In this document: positions 1 to 6,382 of the stretch, piece by piece | How the letters are laid out: each line of letters starts with the position of its first letter | How positions within the stretch are numbered: position 1 is the stretch's first letter | The notes under the pieces: generated by a model | Told to the model about the DNA's origin: nothing | The model's input: the letters and a program-made list of their open reading frames with translations, nothing else | The model's database searches: none | Origin: Acidobacteriota bacterium | GTDB taxonomy: Bacteria; Acidobacteriota; Terriglobia; Acidiferrales; UBA7541 | Direction of reading: 5' to 3' | Assembly (NCBI GenBank): GCA_003161495.1 | Contig: PMOP01000395.1 | Coordinates: 1 to 9,564 of the forward strand | Length of the DNA: 9,564 bases | Translations under genes and position numbers: made by a program

Positions 1-704
1 TCGCTCGCCGCCAGAGGCCGCTTCGGCAAACATTCCGAAACAATCTGCATCGCCAGCGCGTTTTGCCCGTCGAGAGTATGTAGTTGCGTCAGCAGGCATT
101 CGCGCAAATTCCGGGCAGCCACTCCCAGCGGGTCAAATTCCTGCACCACCGCCAGCGCTTCCTCGACGTCTTCCATCGAAAACTTTCCGTTTTGCGAAAT
201 TTCCTCGAGTGACGCGCTGAGATAACCGTTCTCATCGAGGTTCCCGATGATCGCTTCGGCAATCTCCCGCACCACGTCGTTGCAAACCGTAACGCTCATT
301 TGCCAGGCCAGATGTTCGGTCAGCCCCTGCGCGGAGGAAAGGAATTTGTCGAAGGACGGCCGCTCAATCGTTTCAGTTTCGCCGCGTTCCGGATTCCCGC
401 CGCCGCTGTCCAGATATTGGTTGAAAAACGAGGCCACATCGAAATCCTCAAAGGGACTGGGCGGTTCAACTTCAGGAATTTTTTCGGTTTCCGCTTTCAG
501 GAAGGTTTCCGCGCTGTAGTCTTCGGGGGTGACGCTCTCTTCGGACAATTCCTCCAGCACCGGGTTTTCAATCATTTCCTGATTGATCATTTCCCGGAGC
601 TCGAGGCGATTCAGCGCCAGGACGCTCACCATCTGGACCAGGCCAGGAGTAAGGATCTGCTTCTGCGCGACCCGGAGGTGAAGTTTTGGCTGCAGCCAGC
701 TCAT
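1..704 (-). CDS. rpoN: RNA polymerase sigma-54 factor RpoN, N-terminal part (runs off left edge)
   Basis: Sigma-54 directs RNA polymerase to -24/-12 promoters that need an AAA+ activator. The translation begins MSWLQPKLHLRVAQKQ, then has LTPGLVQMVSVLALNRLELR, a typical region I in which the activator-responsive helix reads L-Q-M-V..L-x-L-N-R-L-E-L-R. An acidic, low-complexity region II follows (about residues 50-120). The start of the core-binding domain comes next, with LTEHLAWQM, IIGNLDENGYLS and VQEFDPLGVAARNLRECLL, all strongly characteristic of RpoN. About 234 residues are visible. The rest of the core-binding domain, the helix-turn-helix and the RpoN box lie beyond the window. The ATG at 704-702 is 8 nt after the lptB stop and lacks a strong SD of its own, so translation is probably coupled to lptB. 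The lptB-rpoN order is a common bacterial arrangement. Confidence 0.96.
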   Translation of the reverse strand, partial: MSWLQPKLHLRVAQKQILTPGLVQMVSVLALNRLELREMINQEMIENPVLEELSEESVTPEDYSAETFLKAETEKIPEVEPPSPFEDFDVASFFNQYLDSGGGNPERGETETIERPSFDKFLSSAQGLTEHLAWQMSVTVCNDVVREIAEAIIGNLDENGYLSASLEEISQNGKFSMEDVEEALAVVQEFDPLGVAARNLRECLLTQLHTLDGQNALAMQIVSECLPKRPLAAS

Positions 705-712
705 AATAGGCG

Positions 713-1438
713 TCAATTCAAACGGAAATGATCTCCAAGATAAACTCGGCGCACTTCAGCATTGCCGCTGAGGTCATCCGGCGTCCCGGCCGCAAGCACC
801 TTGCCGTTTTGGACGATGTAGGCGCGATGCGTCACGCTTAGAGTCTCGCGTACTTGGTGGTCTGTGACCAGGACCCCGATCCCTTCGCGGCTCAAATCGC
901 CGATAATCTTCTGGATATCCACGACGGTCAAAGGGTCGATCCCCGAAAAAGGTTCGTCCAGCAGAATGAAGGCCGGCTCCAGAACCAGCGACCGCGCAAT
1001 CTCCAGCCGCCGCCGCTCGCCGCCTGACAGTGTGTAAGCCCCGTTAGTTCGAACCGTTTCCAGCTTCATCTGCGCCAATAACTCCTCGAGACGGTCGCGC
1101 TGCTGCTCCGATGTAAGCGGCAGCGTTTCCAGGACCGCAATCAGGTTTTCTTCGACCGTAAGCTGCCGGAAAACCGAAGGTTCTTGCGGCAAATAACTGA
1201 TCCCGCTGCGGGCCCGGAGGTACATGGGGAGGTCGGTAATGTCGTCCCCGTTCAGGAGGACGCGCCCGGAATCCGGCCGGGCTAAACCTACCAGGATGTA
1301 AAACGTCGTTGTCTTCCCAGCGCCGTTAGGCCCCAGAAGCCCTACTACTTCACCTTGGCTGATCTCCAAGTCGAGGTCATCGACAACTTTTCGCCCGCGA
1401 TACGATTTACTGAGCTCGACGGCTTGGAGCTTGAGCAT
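713..1438 (-). CDS. lptB: LPS export ABC transporter ATP-binding protein LptB
   Basis: This is the cytoplasmic ATPase that powers LptFG extraction of lipopolysaccharide from the inner membrane. All ABC motifs are intact in the 241 residues: Walker [10 protein letters not shown] (36-44), a Q-loop at YLPQEPSVF (83-91), signature LSGGERRR (137-144), Walker B FILLDEP (157-163) and the switch histidine in [10 protein letters not shown] (H194). The C-terminal [12 protein letters not shown] (229-240) matches the distinctive LptB tail and separates it from branched-chain amino acid transporter ATPases such as LivF/LivG. Length is normal for the family. The ATG is 6 nt after the stop of the upstream LptC/LptA-like gene, and rpoN begins 8 nt downstream, so all three should be on one mRNA. 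The membrane partners LptF and LptG are not in the window. Confidence 0.97.
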   Translation of the reverse strand: MLKLQAVELSKSYRGRKVVDDLDLEISQGEVVGLLGPNGAGKTTTFYILVGLARPDSGRVLLNGDDITDLPMYLRARSGISYLPQEPSVFRQLTVEENLIAVLETLPLTSEQQRDRLEELLAQMKLETVRTNGAYTLSGGERRRLEIARSLVLEPAFILLDEPFSGIDPLTVVDIQKIIGDLSREGIGVLVTDHQVRETLSVTHRAYIVQNGKVLAAGTPDDLSGNAEVRRVYLGDHFRLN

Positions 1439-1444
1439 GCCACG

Positions 1445-3793
1445 TCATTTCTCGACCTGATGAAGCGTCACTGTTTTCGAGCCATCCGTCGAATCTACAA
1501 CGATCCTATCATCAGCAAAATAGAAGGTCAATTGACGCCCCGTGGTGGTGTCGCCAGTTGAGCTATATAGAGTTGGTTTACCTTCCGAAAGAACAAACTT
1601 GCCTTCTGAGGCGGTGTATTCGGCCTTGTCCGAGGTTCCCCGGCGGTCCTCCTGGCTGACCTTTACGTCGCCTACGGCCACCGATCGTGACAATTGTTTG
1701 GTGCCGCTTGCGGCACCGCTGTCGGAAAAATACAGATCGATTTGGTCGGCTTGGATCGAGCCTTGCTCCGAGTCGACCCTCGCGTCTTGTTCAATTCGGC
1801 CGCGCGATTCCGTCTCCCAATACGTCAGCAATCCTCCGCGAACATGCCCCAACGTCGTAGCGGGATGCGCCGCTTTGCCCTGCGCACTTTTTAACGGCGG
1901 CCGTGCTGTTTTGCTCGAAGCCTGCCCCGGCGCATCTCCCGGCTTCGGATTCCACGCCGCCTGAGGAAATACTCCGCGCACGTGGCCCTTCACTTGCACG
2001 ATGTGCGTCGCGCTGTCCAATTCGATTGTGTCCCCCTCAATCACCGATTGCCCCTGCCACAATCTTCCTTTTCCGGAATACACCGCGTGGCCGCGCGCCG
2101 TATCCGCTACCAGGTGTTCCGCGGAAATGTGCGCGGGCTCCTGCGCCAGATTTGAAATGCTGGCCTGGGTGGGATGCGAATCCGTGGTCAGCACGTGACC
2201 ATCGGCGCGCAACGTGCTCGTCCCTTGCGCGAAAGTCGCCGTTTGCGCCGTAGTTCGCGTCGTGGTATCCGCAAAAATCACGGAGCCGTCCAGCGCGACA
2301 GTGTTCGTGGCACGATCCATGTGCGCGCGGTCAGACTGGCCGGCGCGCTGGCCATCGTGGAATCGCACGTCGCCTGTTTGGTCGATGGTGGTCCATTCAC
2401 CCGCTTTGTCAAACTTCGCCGTGAGTTCGCGCGATGTCGTGGTCTCGCCAGGCGCGTCGCCCAGCTTGCGCGTTACTTCCACGCCGCCCGTGCCCGCCAA
2501 ATTTTGAAGCTGGCTCTGCCCGTCGAACTTCAAATTCAGCCGGTTGCCGGCCATACGTATCGTCTGCGGAACGGACTTGCCGTTCACCAGAGACACATTT
2601 TCCCAATCGGCGCGCGCCGGAGCGAGCGTGTTCACACTTTCCACAATGTTCTGCCCCGTGGCGGGGTCGCTCGAAAAATGCATTTCGAGTCCGTCGCTCT
2701 CAACGCGGCGTGTTCCCCCATTGAAGGATGCGCTCGTGGAGGTAAGCGTGACGCCGTTGGTCGCCGTCAAAAGGCGAGGCAGGTTATCACGCGTGGCCAG
2801 ATCCAGTTGAACGCGCCCCGCATCGATTCCCTCACCGCCAACGGGAGTGTTTCGCGAGCCCTGCACACTTCCAGTAGCCACGATGGATTCGACCGACCCG
2901 TCAGCCCTGAGAGCCGAAACAATTTCGTCGGCGCTGAGAGCGAGCGGGCCTTCCGGGCTCAAATCGTGCAATTCCGGCTTACCACTGGCGACAAATCGCT
3001 TCGCTTGGAAATCGGCATCCAGTTCCAATATTATTTTCTGCGCGGTCAGCTCGTGGGTCATTTGCTGCGCATGAACGTTACCGTCCACTTGCACGACTCG
3101 CGCTTCGCGCTGGAATGTCATGCTGTCGCCTGACACGCGCACAATCTTCTGGCTGGCTGCCTCGCTTTTTTCAGGAAGAGCGGCGGAAGAAAGCGAAAGA
3201 TTCAATTCCACGCCGTGATGTAATCGCAGCGTTCCACTGCTCGAATCGTAACTTACGCCCACGGCGCGCCCTTCTCCTGCCGGCCAGTGAAACGTTACCG
3301 GCTTGTCCGTTTGCGCTTCCCCGGAATCCCGGTCAAACGTAACGGCAGACGTCGCCACTTGGATTGCGTTTGCGCTGCTGCTCGATTGCGGCACGCCACC
3401 GGCCTGCAGCGTAATTTGGACTTCCCCGGCGCAGCTGATTTTCCCCGTGTTTGAAATAAAATCGCAAGCTTTGGTGCGCAGCGTGTCGTTGCGCTCTCCT
3501 TTTTTTCCATAAACGGCGATGGCGACGTCTTCGAGGAGATTCCGGTTGCCTTCTTTAAACTCCGTCGTCCGCGAAGCCCGCACGGTGTAAATCGTCCTCT
3601 GCCCTTCGACTTTGGAATACGAAAACTCGTTCGAACGCTGCTCGACGGTCGACGGCACGGCCGGAGGCGCCTTCTTTGCCGCCTGGCGCGCCAGCAAAAC
3701 GTTTCGCAAGTACACGCCGGCAACAGCCGCGGCCAGCAGGCCCGCCGCCGCGAGCGACCACCGCGCATATTTCTGCGCCTCGCTGTTACGCAT
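1445..3793 (-). CDS. LptC-LptA/OstA-like fusion protein, lipopolysaccharide transport
   Basis: This 782-residue envelope protein probably combines LptC and LptA functions in the periplasmic LPS bridge. Residues about 12-30 form one hydrophobic segment (SLAAAGLLAAAVAGVYL), an N-terminal membrane anchor as in LptC. Residues about 50-200 resemble LptC (YTVRASRTTEFKEG, LLEDVAIAVYGKKG). From about 218 there are repeated OstA/LptA-like units of the pattern 'a-x-x-ΦTF....a-x-x-G-x-V' (VSGDSMTFQREARVVQVDGN, LVADTARGHAVYSGKGRLWQ, IELDSATHIVQVKGHVRG). A C-terminal LptA-like block spans about 650-782 (GSIQADQIDLYFSD, GTSDKAEYTASEGKFVLSEG, ADDRIVVDS), consistent with a long beta-jellyroll stack. Separate LptC and LptA are each about 190 residues, so this is far longer. 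A proline/alanine/lysine-rich stretch at 610-650 may be a linker. A GAGG sequence 11 nt upstream is a weak SD, and the start is supported by the membrane anchor directly after it. Function is inferred from the motifs and from adjacency to lptB; repeat boundaries are approximate. Confidence 0.88.
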   Translation of the reverse strand: MRNSEAQKYARWSLAAAGLLAAAVAGVYLRNVLLARQAAKKAPPAVPSTVEQRSNEFSYSKVEGQRTIYTVRASRTTEFKEGNRNLLEDVAIAVYGKKGERNDTLRTKACDFISNTGKISCAGEVQITLQAGGVPQSSSSANAIQVATSAVTFDRDSGEAQTDKPVTFHWPAGEGRAVGVSYDSSSGTLRLHHGVELNLSLSSAALPEKSEAASQKIVRVSGDSMTFQREARVVQVDGNVHAQQMTHELTAQKIILELDADFQAKRFVASGKPELHDLSPEGPLALSADEIVSALRADGSVESIVATGSVQGSRNTPVGGEGIDAGRVQLDLATRDNLPRLLTATNGVTLTSTSASFNGGTRRVESDGLEMHFSSDPATGQNIVESVNTLAPARADWENVSLVNGKSVPQTIRMAGNRLNLKFDGQSQLQNLAGTGGVEVTRKLGDAPGETTTSRELTAKFDKAGEWTTIDQTGDVRFHDGQRAGQSDRAHMDRATNTVALDGSVIFADTTTRTTAQTATFAQGTSTLRADGHVLTTDSHPTQASISNLAQEPAHISAEHLVADTARGHAVYSGKGRLWQGQSVIEGDTIELDSATHIVQVKGHVRGVFPQAAWNPKPGDAPGQASSKTARPPLKSAQGKAAHPATTLGHVRGGLLTYWETESRGRIEQDARVDSEQGSIQADQIDLYFSDSGAASGTKQLSRSVAVGDVKVSQEDRRGTSDKAEYTASEGKFVLSEGKPTLYSSTGDTTTGRQLTFYFADDRIVVDSTDGSKTVTLHQVEK

Positions 3794-3824
3794 CTGTTCG
3801 AGAACCTCGAAGACTTAGACGCCG

Positions 3825-3853
3825 AGTATAGGGGACGCGTTGGCGCCGGACAA
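3825..3853 (-). promoter_or_regulatory. Sigma-70-type promoter for the lpt-rpoN operon
   Basis: On the minus strand there is TTGTCC (3853-3848, four of six matches to TTGACA), a 17-bp spacer and TATACT (3830-3825, five of six matches to TATAAT). The predicted transcript start is near 3818, giving a short leader of about 25 nt before the ATG at 3793. Element quality, ideal spacing and position directly upstream of the first operon gene all agree. It has not been shown experimentally. Confidence 0.7.
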
Positions 3854-3863
3854 CTGCGGGCAG

Positions 3864-3907
3864 GCGTGAGATTTCACGCTTTCCTGTAAGTTAAGCGGAC
3901 GTTCCGC
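3864..3907. promoter_or_regulatory. Two small palindromes just upstream of the lpt promoter
   Basis: GCGTGA-GATT-TCACGC (3864-3879) is a perfect 6-bp inverted repeat whose near end is 10 bp upstream of the -35 box. A second one, GCGGA-CGT-TCCGC (3895-3907), lies 15 bp further away. The positions would suit an activator or repressor site, but such short palindromes occur by chance in GC-rich DNA and no known operator is recognised. Confidence 0.25.
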
Positions 3908-4126
3908 CGCGAGACTGCGTATTCCTTGCCTGTGTATCGCGCCTGTGTAGCCAAACCACCTGTACGAAGGGACAGCTACCCCTTTCGCGATCTCAAATCG
4001 CATTGCCCGCGGCGTTGCTCCCCTTTGTGCGTATGATCAAATCAGCGAGGCGACTCAGCTTGCCTCGAAGATGCTGGTCATAGTCTAAGCCAGTGACCAC
4101 GAGTTTCGATGGGTCTGCTGTCAGTT
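3908..4126. other. Intergenic DNA without a recognised gene
   Basis: This is most of the divergent spacer between the lpt operon and the glycine-zipper gene. No open frame with an SD or family resemblance is seen on either strand. Two loose inverted repeats are present: CGAGGC (4046-4051) with GCCTCG (4062-4067), and TGGTCA (4055-4100 region, first arm ending at 4080) with TGACCA. Neither is followed by a T-run, so they are not terminators. They could belong to an untranslated leader or an unrecognised RNA, but nothing firm can be said. Confidence 0.4.
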
Positions 4127-4202
4127 AAGTGGCGCAGGCTTCAGCCTGTGGGTTTTGATTCTTGCAAAGACTAAACCCGACAGGCTGAGACCTGCACCAC
4201 TT
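4127..4202. repeat. REP-like palindromic repeat, copy 1
   Basis: This 76-bp inverted repeat runs from AAGTGGCGCAGGCTTCAGCC on the left to a right end finishing GCACCACTT. The arms are about 28 bp, differ at a few positions (including one extra base in the right arm), and are separated by a short AT-richer centre. Each arm also contains a smaller palindrome (CAGGCT-TC-AGCCTG in the left arm), the nested structure typical of REP/BIME-type elements. It lies about 65 bp upstream of the glycine-zipper gene start and could form a cruciform or an RNA hairpin in its leader. A second copy is at 6246-6323. No transposase of the REP-associated (RAYT) type is present in the window. Confidence 0.85.
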
Positions 4203-4251
4203 GTTGCTCACGGTTTTCTGTCGGATTGGATGATTCGTCAGCCTGTTTTTC

Positions 4252-4257
4252 AAGGAG
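4252..4257 (+). promoter_or_regulatory. SD sequence fixing the start of the glycine-zipper gene
   Basis: AAGGAG lies 10 nt before the ATG at 4268. An in-frame ATG at 4226 would add 14 residues without a signal-peptide character and without an SD, so the downstream start is preferred. Confidence 0.8.
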
Positions 4258-4267
4258 AAGACTGCGC

Positions 4268-5155
4268 ATGAAAATAACTTCCGGGATCAAGACTAAATCT
4301 GCACTTCTCGCATGCCTTTTGACCACAACAATCGCCATGCCAGCCTGGAGCGATACGCTCGTTCTGCGCAGCGGTGAAACCATTTCCGGCACTTTGAACA
4401 TGGCCAACAGCAACACCATCACTTTCAGGGATCGCCGAGGCGATCTGCACCGTTATCTGGTGCGCGATGTGGAATCTTTGCAGTTTGGCGATGGTCCCGA
4501 TCAATCGCGCGGAGGTCCGCCTCAGTATGAAGAGTCTCGTATAGAGCAACCTGTAACCCGTGACCGTGACAATGACCAGGCAGACGCAAAATGGGATAAC
4601 CGCCAAGAGAACGATCAAGATTACGATCAACACCGGATGGAGCGGGTTGTGCTCTCGCCCGGAACGGTAATGGCCGTACTGACAAACGAGCGCATCGATT
4701 CGCATGAGGTTGTGGATGGGCAAACGTTTTCCGCGCAGATTTCGGAAGATATTCGCAACAACGATGGGTCGGTCATCATTCCTCGCGGCTCCGACGCCAC
4801 GCTGATCACCCGGCGCGTGGAAGCTAATGGCGATCTGACATTGGACGTTCAATCCATTACTCTCGGAGGCCGCCGCTACCGCGTGAGCACCGCCGATCAG
4901 GAACTGGAAAATCACCGCGACGGCGTCGGCGCCAACAAGCGCACAAGCCAATTTGTAGGCGGCGGAGCAGTAGTTGGCGCAATCATCGGCGCAATGGCGG
5001 GCGGCGGAAGAGGCGCCGCGATTGGCGCCGTTGCCGGCGCTAGTGTCGGAGCCACCGCCCAGGTTGTCACGCAAGGCAAGGAAGTCCACGTGCCTGCGGA
5101 GACCGTGCTTCGTTTCCGTCTGGATCGCCCGCTGCGATTGCACTTGTGGTCTTGA
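4268..5155 (+). CDS. Secreted glycine-zipper protein of unknown function
   Basis: This 295-residue exported protein is not assigned to a named family. Residues 1-28 form a Sec signal peptide (Lys-rich start, SALLACLLTTTIAMPAWS) with likely cleavage at AWS/DT. Residues 29-75 (TLVLRSGETISGTL, TITFRDRRGDLHRYLVRDVE) look like a small SH3/LSm-like beta unit common in such proteins. An Asp/Gln/Arg-rich, probably disordered linker covers about 76-125. Residues 127-210 form a beta-rich domain (LSPGTVMAVLTNERIDS, GQTFSAQISEDI, GSVIIPRGSDATLI, LTLDVQSITLGGRRYRV). Residues 231-265 form a glycine zipper (GGGAVVGAIIGAMAGGG, then GAAIGAVAGASVGA), a likely membrane-inserting or self-packing helical hairpin, followed by a final beta segment HVPAETVLRFRLDRPL. 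It stands alone on the plus strand between a REP-like element and a strong terminator, so it is probably monocistronic. A periplasmic or outer-membrane location is inferred. Confidence 0.85.
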   Translation: MKITSGIKTKSALLACLLTTTIAMPAWSDTLVLRSGETISGTLNMANSNTITFRDRRGDLHRYLVRDVESLQFGDGPDQSRGGPPQYEESRIEQPVTRDRDNDQADAKWDNRQENDQDYDQHRMERVVLSPGTVMAVLTNERIDSHEVVDGQTFSAQISEDIRNNDGSVIIPRGSDATLITRRVEANGDLTLDVQSITLGGRRYRVSTADQELENHRDGVGANKRTSQFVGGGAVVGAIIGAMAGGGRGAAIGAVAGASVGATAQVVTQGKEVHVPAETVLRFRLDRPLRLHLWS

Positions 5156-5229
5156 ACCTCGATTGAATTCACTAGCGACTTTACTCCGGCGTCCCAGATT
5201 TCGCCGGAAAGCAGCAACGGAACCACGCC

Positions 5230-5271
5230 AGCATAGGCGCCCAGCGTTAAGGGCGCCTGTGCTATTTTTTT
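5230..5271 (+). terminator. Strong Rho-independent terminator after the glycine-zipper gene
   Basis: A 13-bp stem is formed by AGCATAGGCGCCC (5230-5242) and GGGCGCCTGTGCT (5251-5263) with one wobble pair and an 8-nt loop. It is followed by A and seven T (5265-5271). It lies 75 bp after the stop at 5155. It would act only on plus-strand transcripts, since no T-run follows on the minus strand. Confidence 0.93.
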
Positions 5272-5307
5272 CAAGATTTGTAAGTCGCGGCTTCGGCTGC
5301 AATATTC

Positions 5308-5360
5308 AGGAGGTTGTAGTGATGGGCCTTAGCCCCAGTTTTCTTGTCGAGTCCATTTGA
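5308..5360 (+). CDS. Candidate 12-codon small ORF with consensus SD
   Basis: AGGAGG (5308-5313) lies 8 nt before an ATG at 5322, which opens the frame MGLSPSFLVESI ending in TGA at 5358-5360. The SD and spacing are ideal, better than those of several full genes nearby. The frame is very short, lies after the strong terminator, and has only a poor candidate promoter (TTGTAA at 5278, AATATT at 5301) that would start transcription too close to the SD. It may be a leader peptide or chance. The coordinates include the SD; the coding part is 5322-5360. Confidence 0.28.
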
Positions 5361-5467
5361 CTGCCCGCCTTTAAGACGGTTTTACATGTGCGCGGAATAA
5401 AAACGGTGTGCGACAGAAGATCCGTGGAGGCATTCAACCAGTAGGTTTTTCGGGTTAACTGAGACAC
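5361..5467. other. Convergent intergenic spacer
   Basis: This is the space between the plus-strand unit and the end of the minus-strand cluster. No clear terminator for the minus-strand cluster is visible: CCGCCTT/AAGACGG (5367-5381) has too small a loop and a mismatch. No gene is recognised. Confidence 0.5.
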
Positions 5468-6331
5468 CTACCTCGCAGGCTTTTGCATAGCAGGCTCGGC
5501 AACTCGATCGGCAAAGGATTTCTCTTCCGACGGCACGCAGATTTCCTCCACCATTTCGTCTCTCGGGCGCAGCTTCAAAATTCTGTGCGGGCCAACGATG
5601 GGCTGGGTGTAGGCCATGGGGTCGATGATGGTGATGTCGTAAAGGATTGTGTCGTGGTCTGCACGCTGATAGCGCTCGATGACACGCATATTTTCGCTGT
5701 GCGGGTAGCCTGACGATCCTAGCCACGTGCTGTCGCGAAAACCGGTGGATTCGACGACGAAGGTGTCGTCCGATTCCCAGTGGCCGATCGCGTATCCGTA
5801 CCAAGTCGGATCAGCGTCCGTGGGCAGCGGGCGACCATCTGTCCAGATCGAGCGGTACTCGTGCTCATGTTCGAAGAATTGAATCACGCGGCCGGCTACC
5901 TGAACGAATTCGAATGGCGTGTTCAAGAACATGACGCGCGGAAAACCCATCGGGTCGCATTGCAGGATCGGATCGTTGCCGCCCGGAGCGCGCCTGGGGC
6001 CGAAGCCGGGACGTTCGGCGTCAAATCGCGCCTGCGCCCACGGAGTCATGGGAGGAATCAGATTGTCGGGGGCAATTGGTTCCGAGGCGCCCGTTCCTTC
6101 GTAGTGCCATAAGCCGGACAGGTCGCGCTTCGGTGCAGGCGGCGCGGGTTTCGGAGCGGGCTGCTGAGCGGCGACGTGCGTGGCCATCAACAAGACCATT
6201 CCTGTTGCCAGGCCGCATTTCTTAATTAAATTGCGCGGAAACTTCAGTGGCGCAGGCTTTAGCCTGTGGGGTTTGCTGCATCTGGCACAAAACAAAAACC
6301 CACATGCTGAAGCCTGCGCCACTTGAATCAT
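5468..6331 (-). CDS. Secreted protein of an uncharacterised family (paralogue 1), N-terminus reshaped by a REP-like repeat
   Basis: The function is unknown. From KRDLSGLWHYEG onward it follows the same plan as the 6383-7183 protein and is roughly two-thirds identical by eye: PPMTPWAQARFDAERPG, NDPILQCDPMGFPR, IWTDGRPLPTDADPTWYGYA, GHWESDDTFVVESTGF and DPMAYTQPIVGPHRILKL. Two cysteines are conserved with the paralogues (LQCDP and EEICVP). The N-terminus is odd. The frame runs through the REP-like repeat (6246-6323), giving an Ala/Cys/Lys-rich stretch (VAQASACGFLFCARCSK), before a hydrophobic segment CGLATGMVLLMATHVAAQ that should be the signal-peptide core. I chose the ATG at 6331 (AGAGG only 3 nt upstream). 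Alternatives are ATG 6364 (no SD), GTG 6322, or ATG 6199, which leaves a signal peptide without positive charges. The gene may have lost its original start. Confidence 0.8.
   Translation of the reverse strand: MIQVAQASACGFLFCARCSKPHRLKPAPLKFPRNLIKKCGLATGMVLLMATHVAAQQPAPKPAPPAPKRDLSGLWHYEGTGASEPIAPDNLIPPMTPWAQARFDAERPGFGPRRAPGGNDPILQCDPMGFPRVMFLNTPFEFVQVAGRVIQFFEHEHEYRSIWTDGRPLPTDADPTWYGYAIGHWESDDTFVVESTGFRDSTWLGSSGYPHSENMRVIERYQRADHDTILYDITIIDPMAYTQPIVGPHRILKLRPRDEMVEEICVPSEEKSFADRVAEPAMQKPAR
6246..6323. repeat. REP-like palindromic repeat, copy 2
   Basis: AGTGGCGCAGGCTTTAGCCT on the left pairs with the right arm ending AAGCCTGCGCCACT, separated by an AT-rich centre (GCTGCATCTGGCACAAAACA region). 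The arms carry the same sequence as copy 1 at 4127-4202 with a few substitutions, while the centre differs, as expected for a dispersed family where only the arms are constrained. It overlaps the 5' end of the reading frame ending at 5468. No obvious target-site duplication is seen. Confidence 0.88.
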
Positions 6332-6334
6332 GCA

Positions 6335-6339
6335 CCTCT
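6335..6339 (-). promoter_or_regulatory. Possible SD for the 5468-6331 gene
   Basis: AGAGG on the minus strand lies 3 nt before the ATG at 6331 and 12 nt before a GTG at 6322. Neither spacing is ideal, so the start of this gene stays uncertain. Confidence 0.35.
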
Positions 6340-6382
6340 GAATGCGATTAGTGATTTGGCGCATCGGCGATGAAAATGCTTT

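Noticed and set aside
300..731. 143-codon open frame on the plus strand
   Set aside because: It is antisense to rpoN and crosses into lptB. RpoN motifs on the other strand are unmistakable.
2174..3133. 319-codon open frame on the plus strand
   Set aside because: It lies wholly antisense to the LptC/LptA-like gene, has an Arg/His-rich composition with no family resemblance, and is typical of shadow frames in GC-rich DNA.
3815..4003. 62-codon open frame on the minus strand in the divergent intergenic region
   Set aside because: It has no SD or family resemblance, and it overlaps the promoter assigned to the lpt operon.
4250..5302. 350-codon open frame on the minus strand
   Set aside because: It is antisense to the glycine-zipper gene, which has a signal peptide, an SD and a terminator. 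The antisense frame crosses that terminator and has no recognisable domains.
5367..5381. Terminator for the minus-strand cluster
   Set aside because: The stem is short with a mismatch and a one-base loop, and no T-run follows in the minus direction.
4127..6323. CRISPR array or insertion sequence for the repeated palindromes
   Set aside because: There are only two copies 2 kb apart, with no regular spacers, no cas genes, no transposase and no visible target duplication. A REP-like element fits better.
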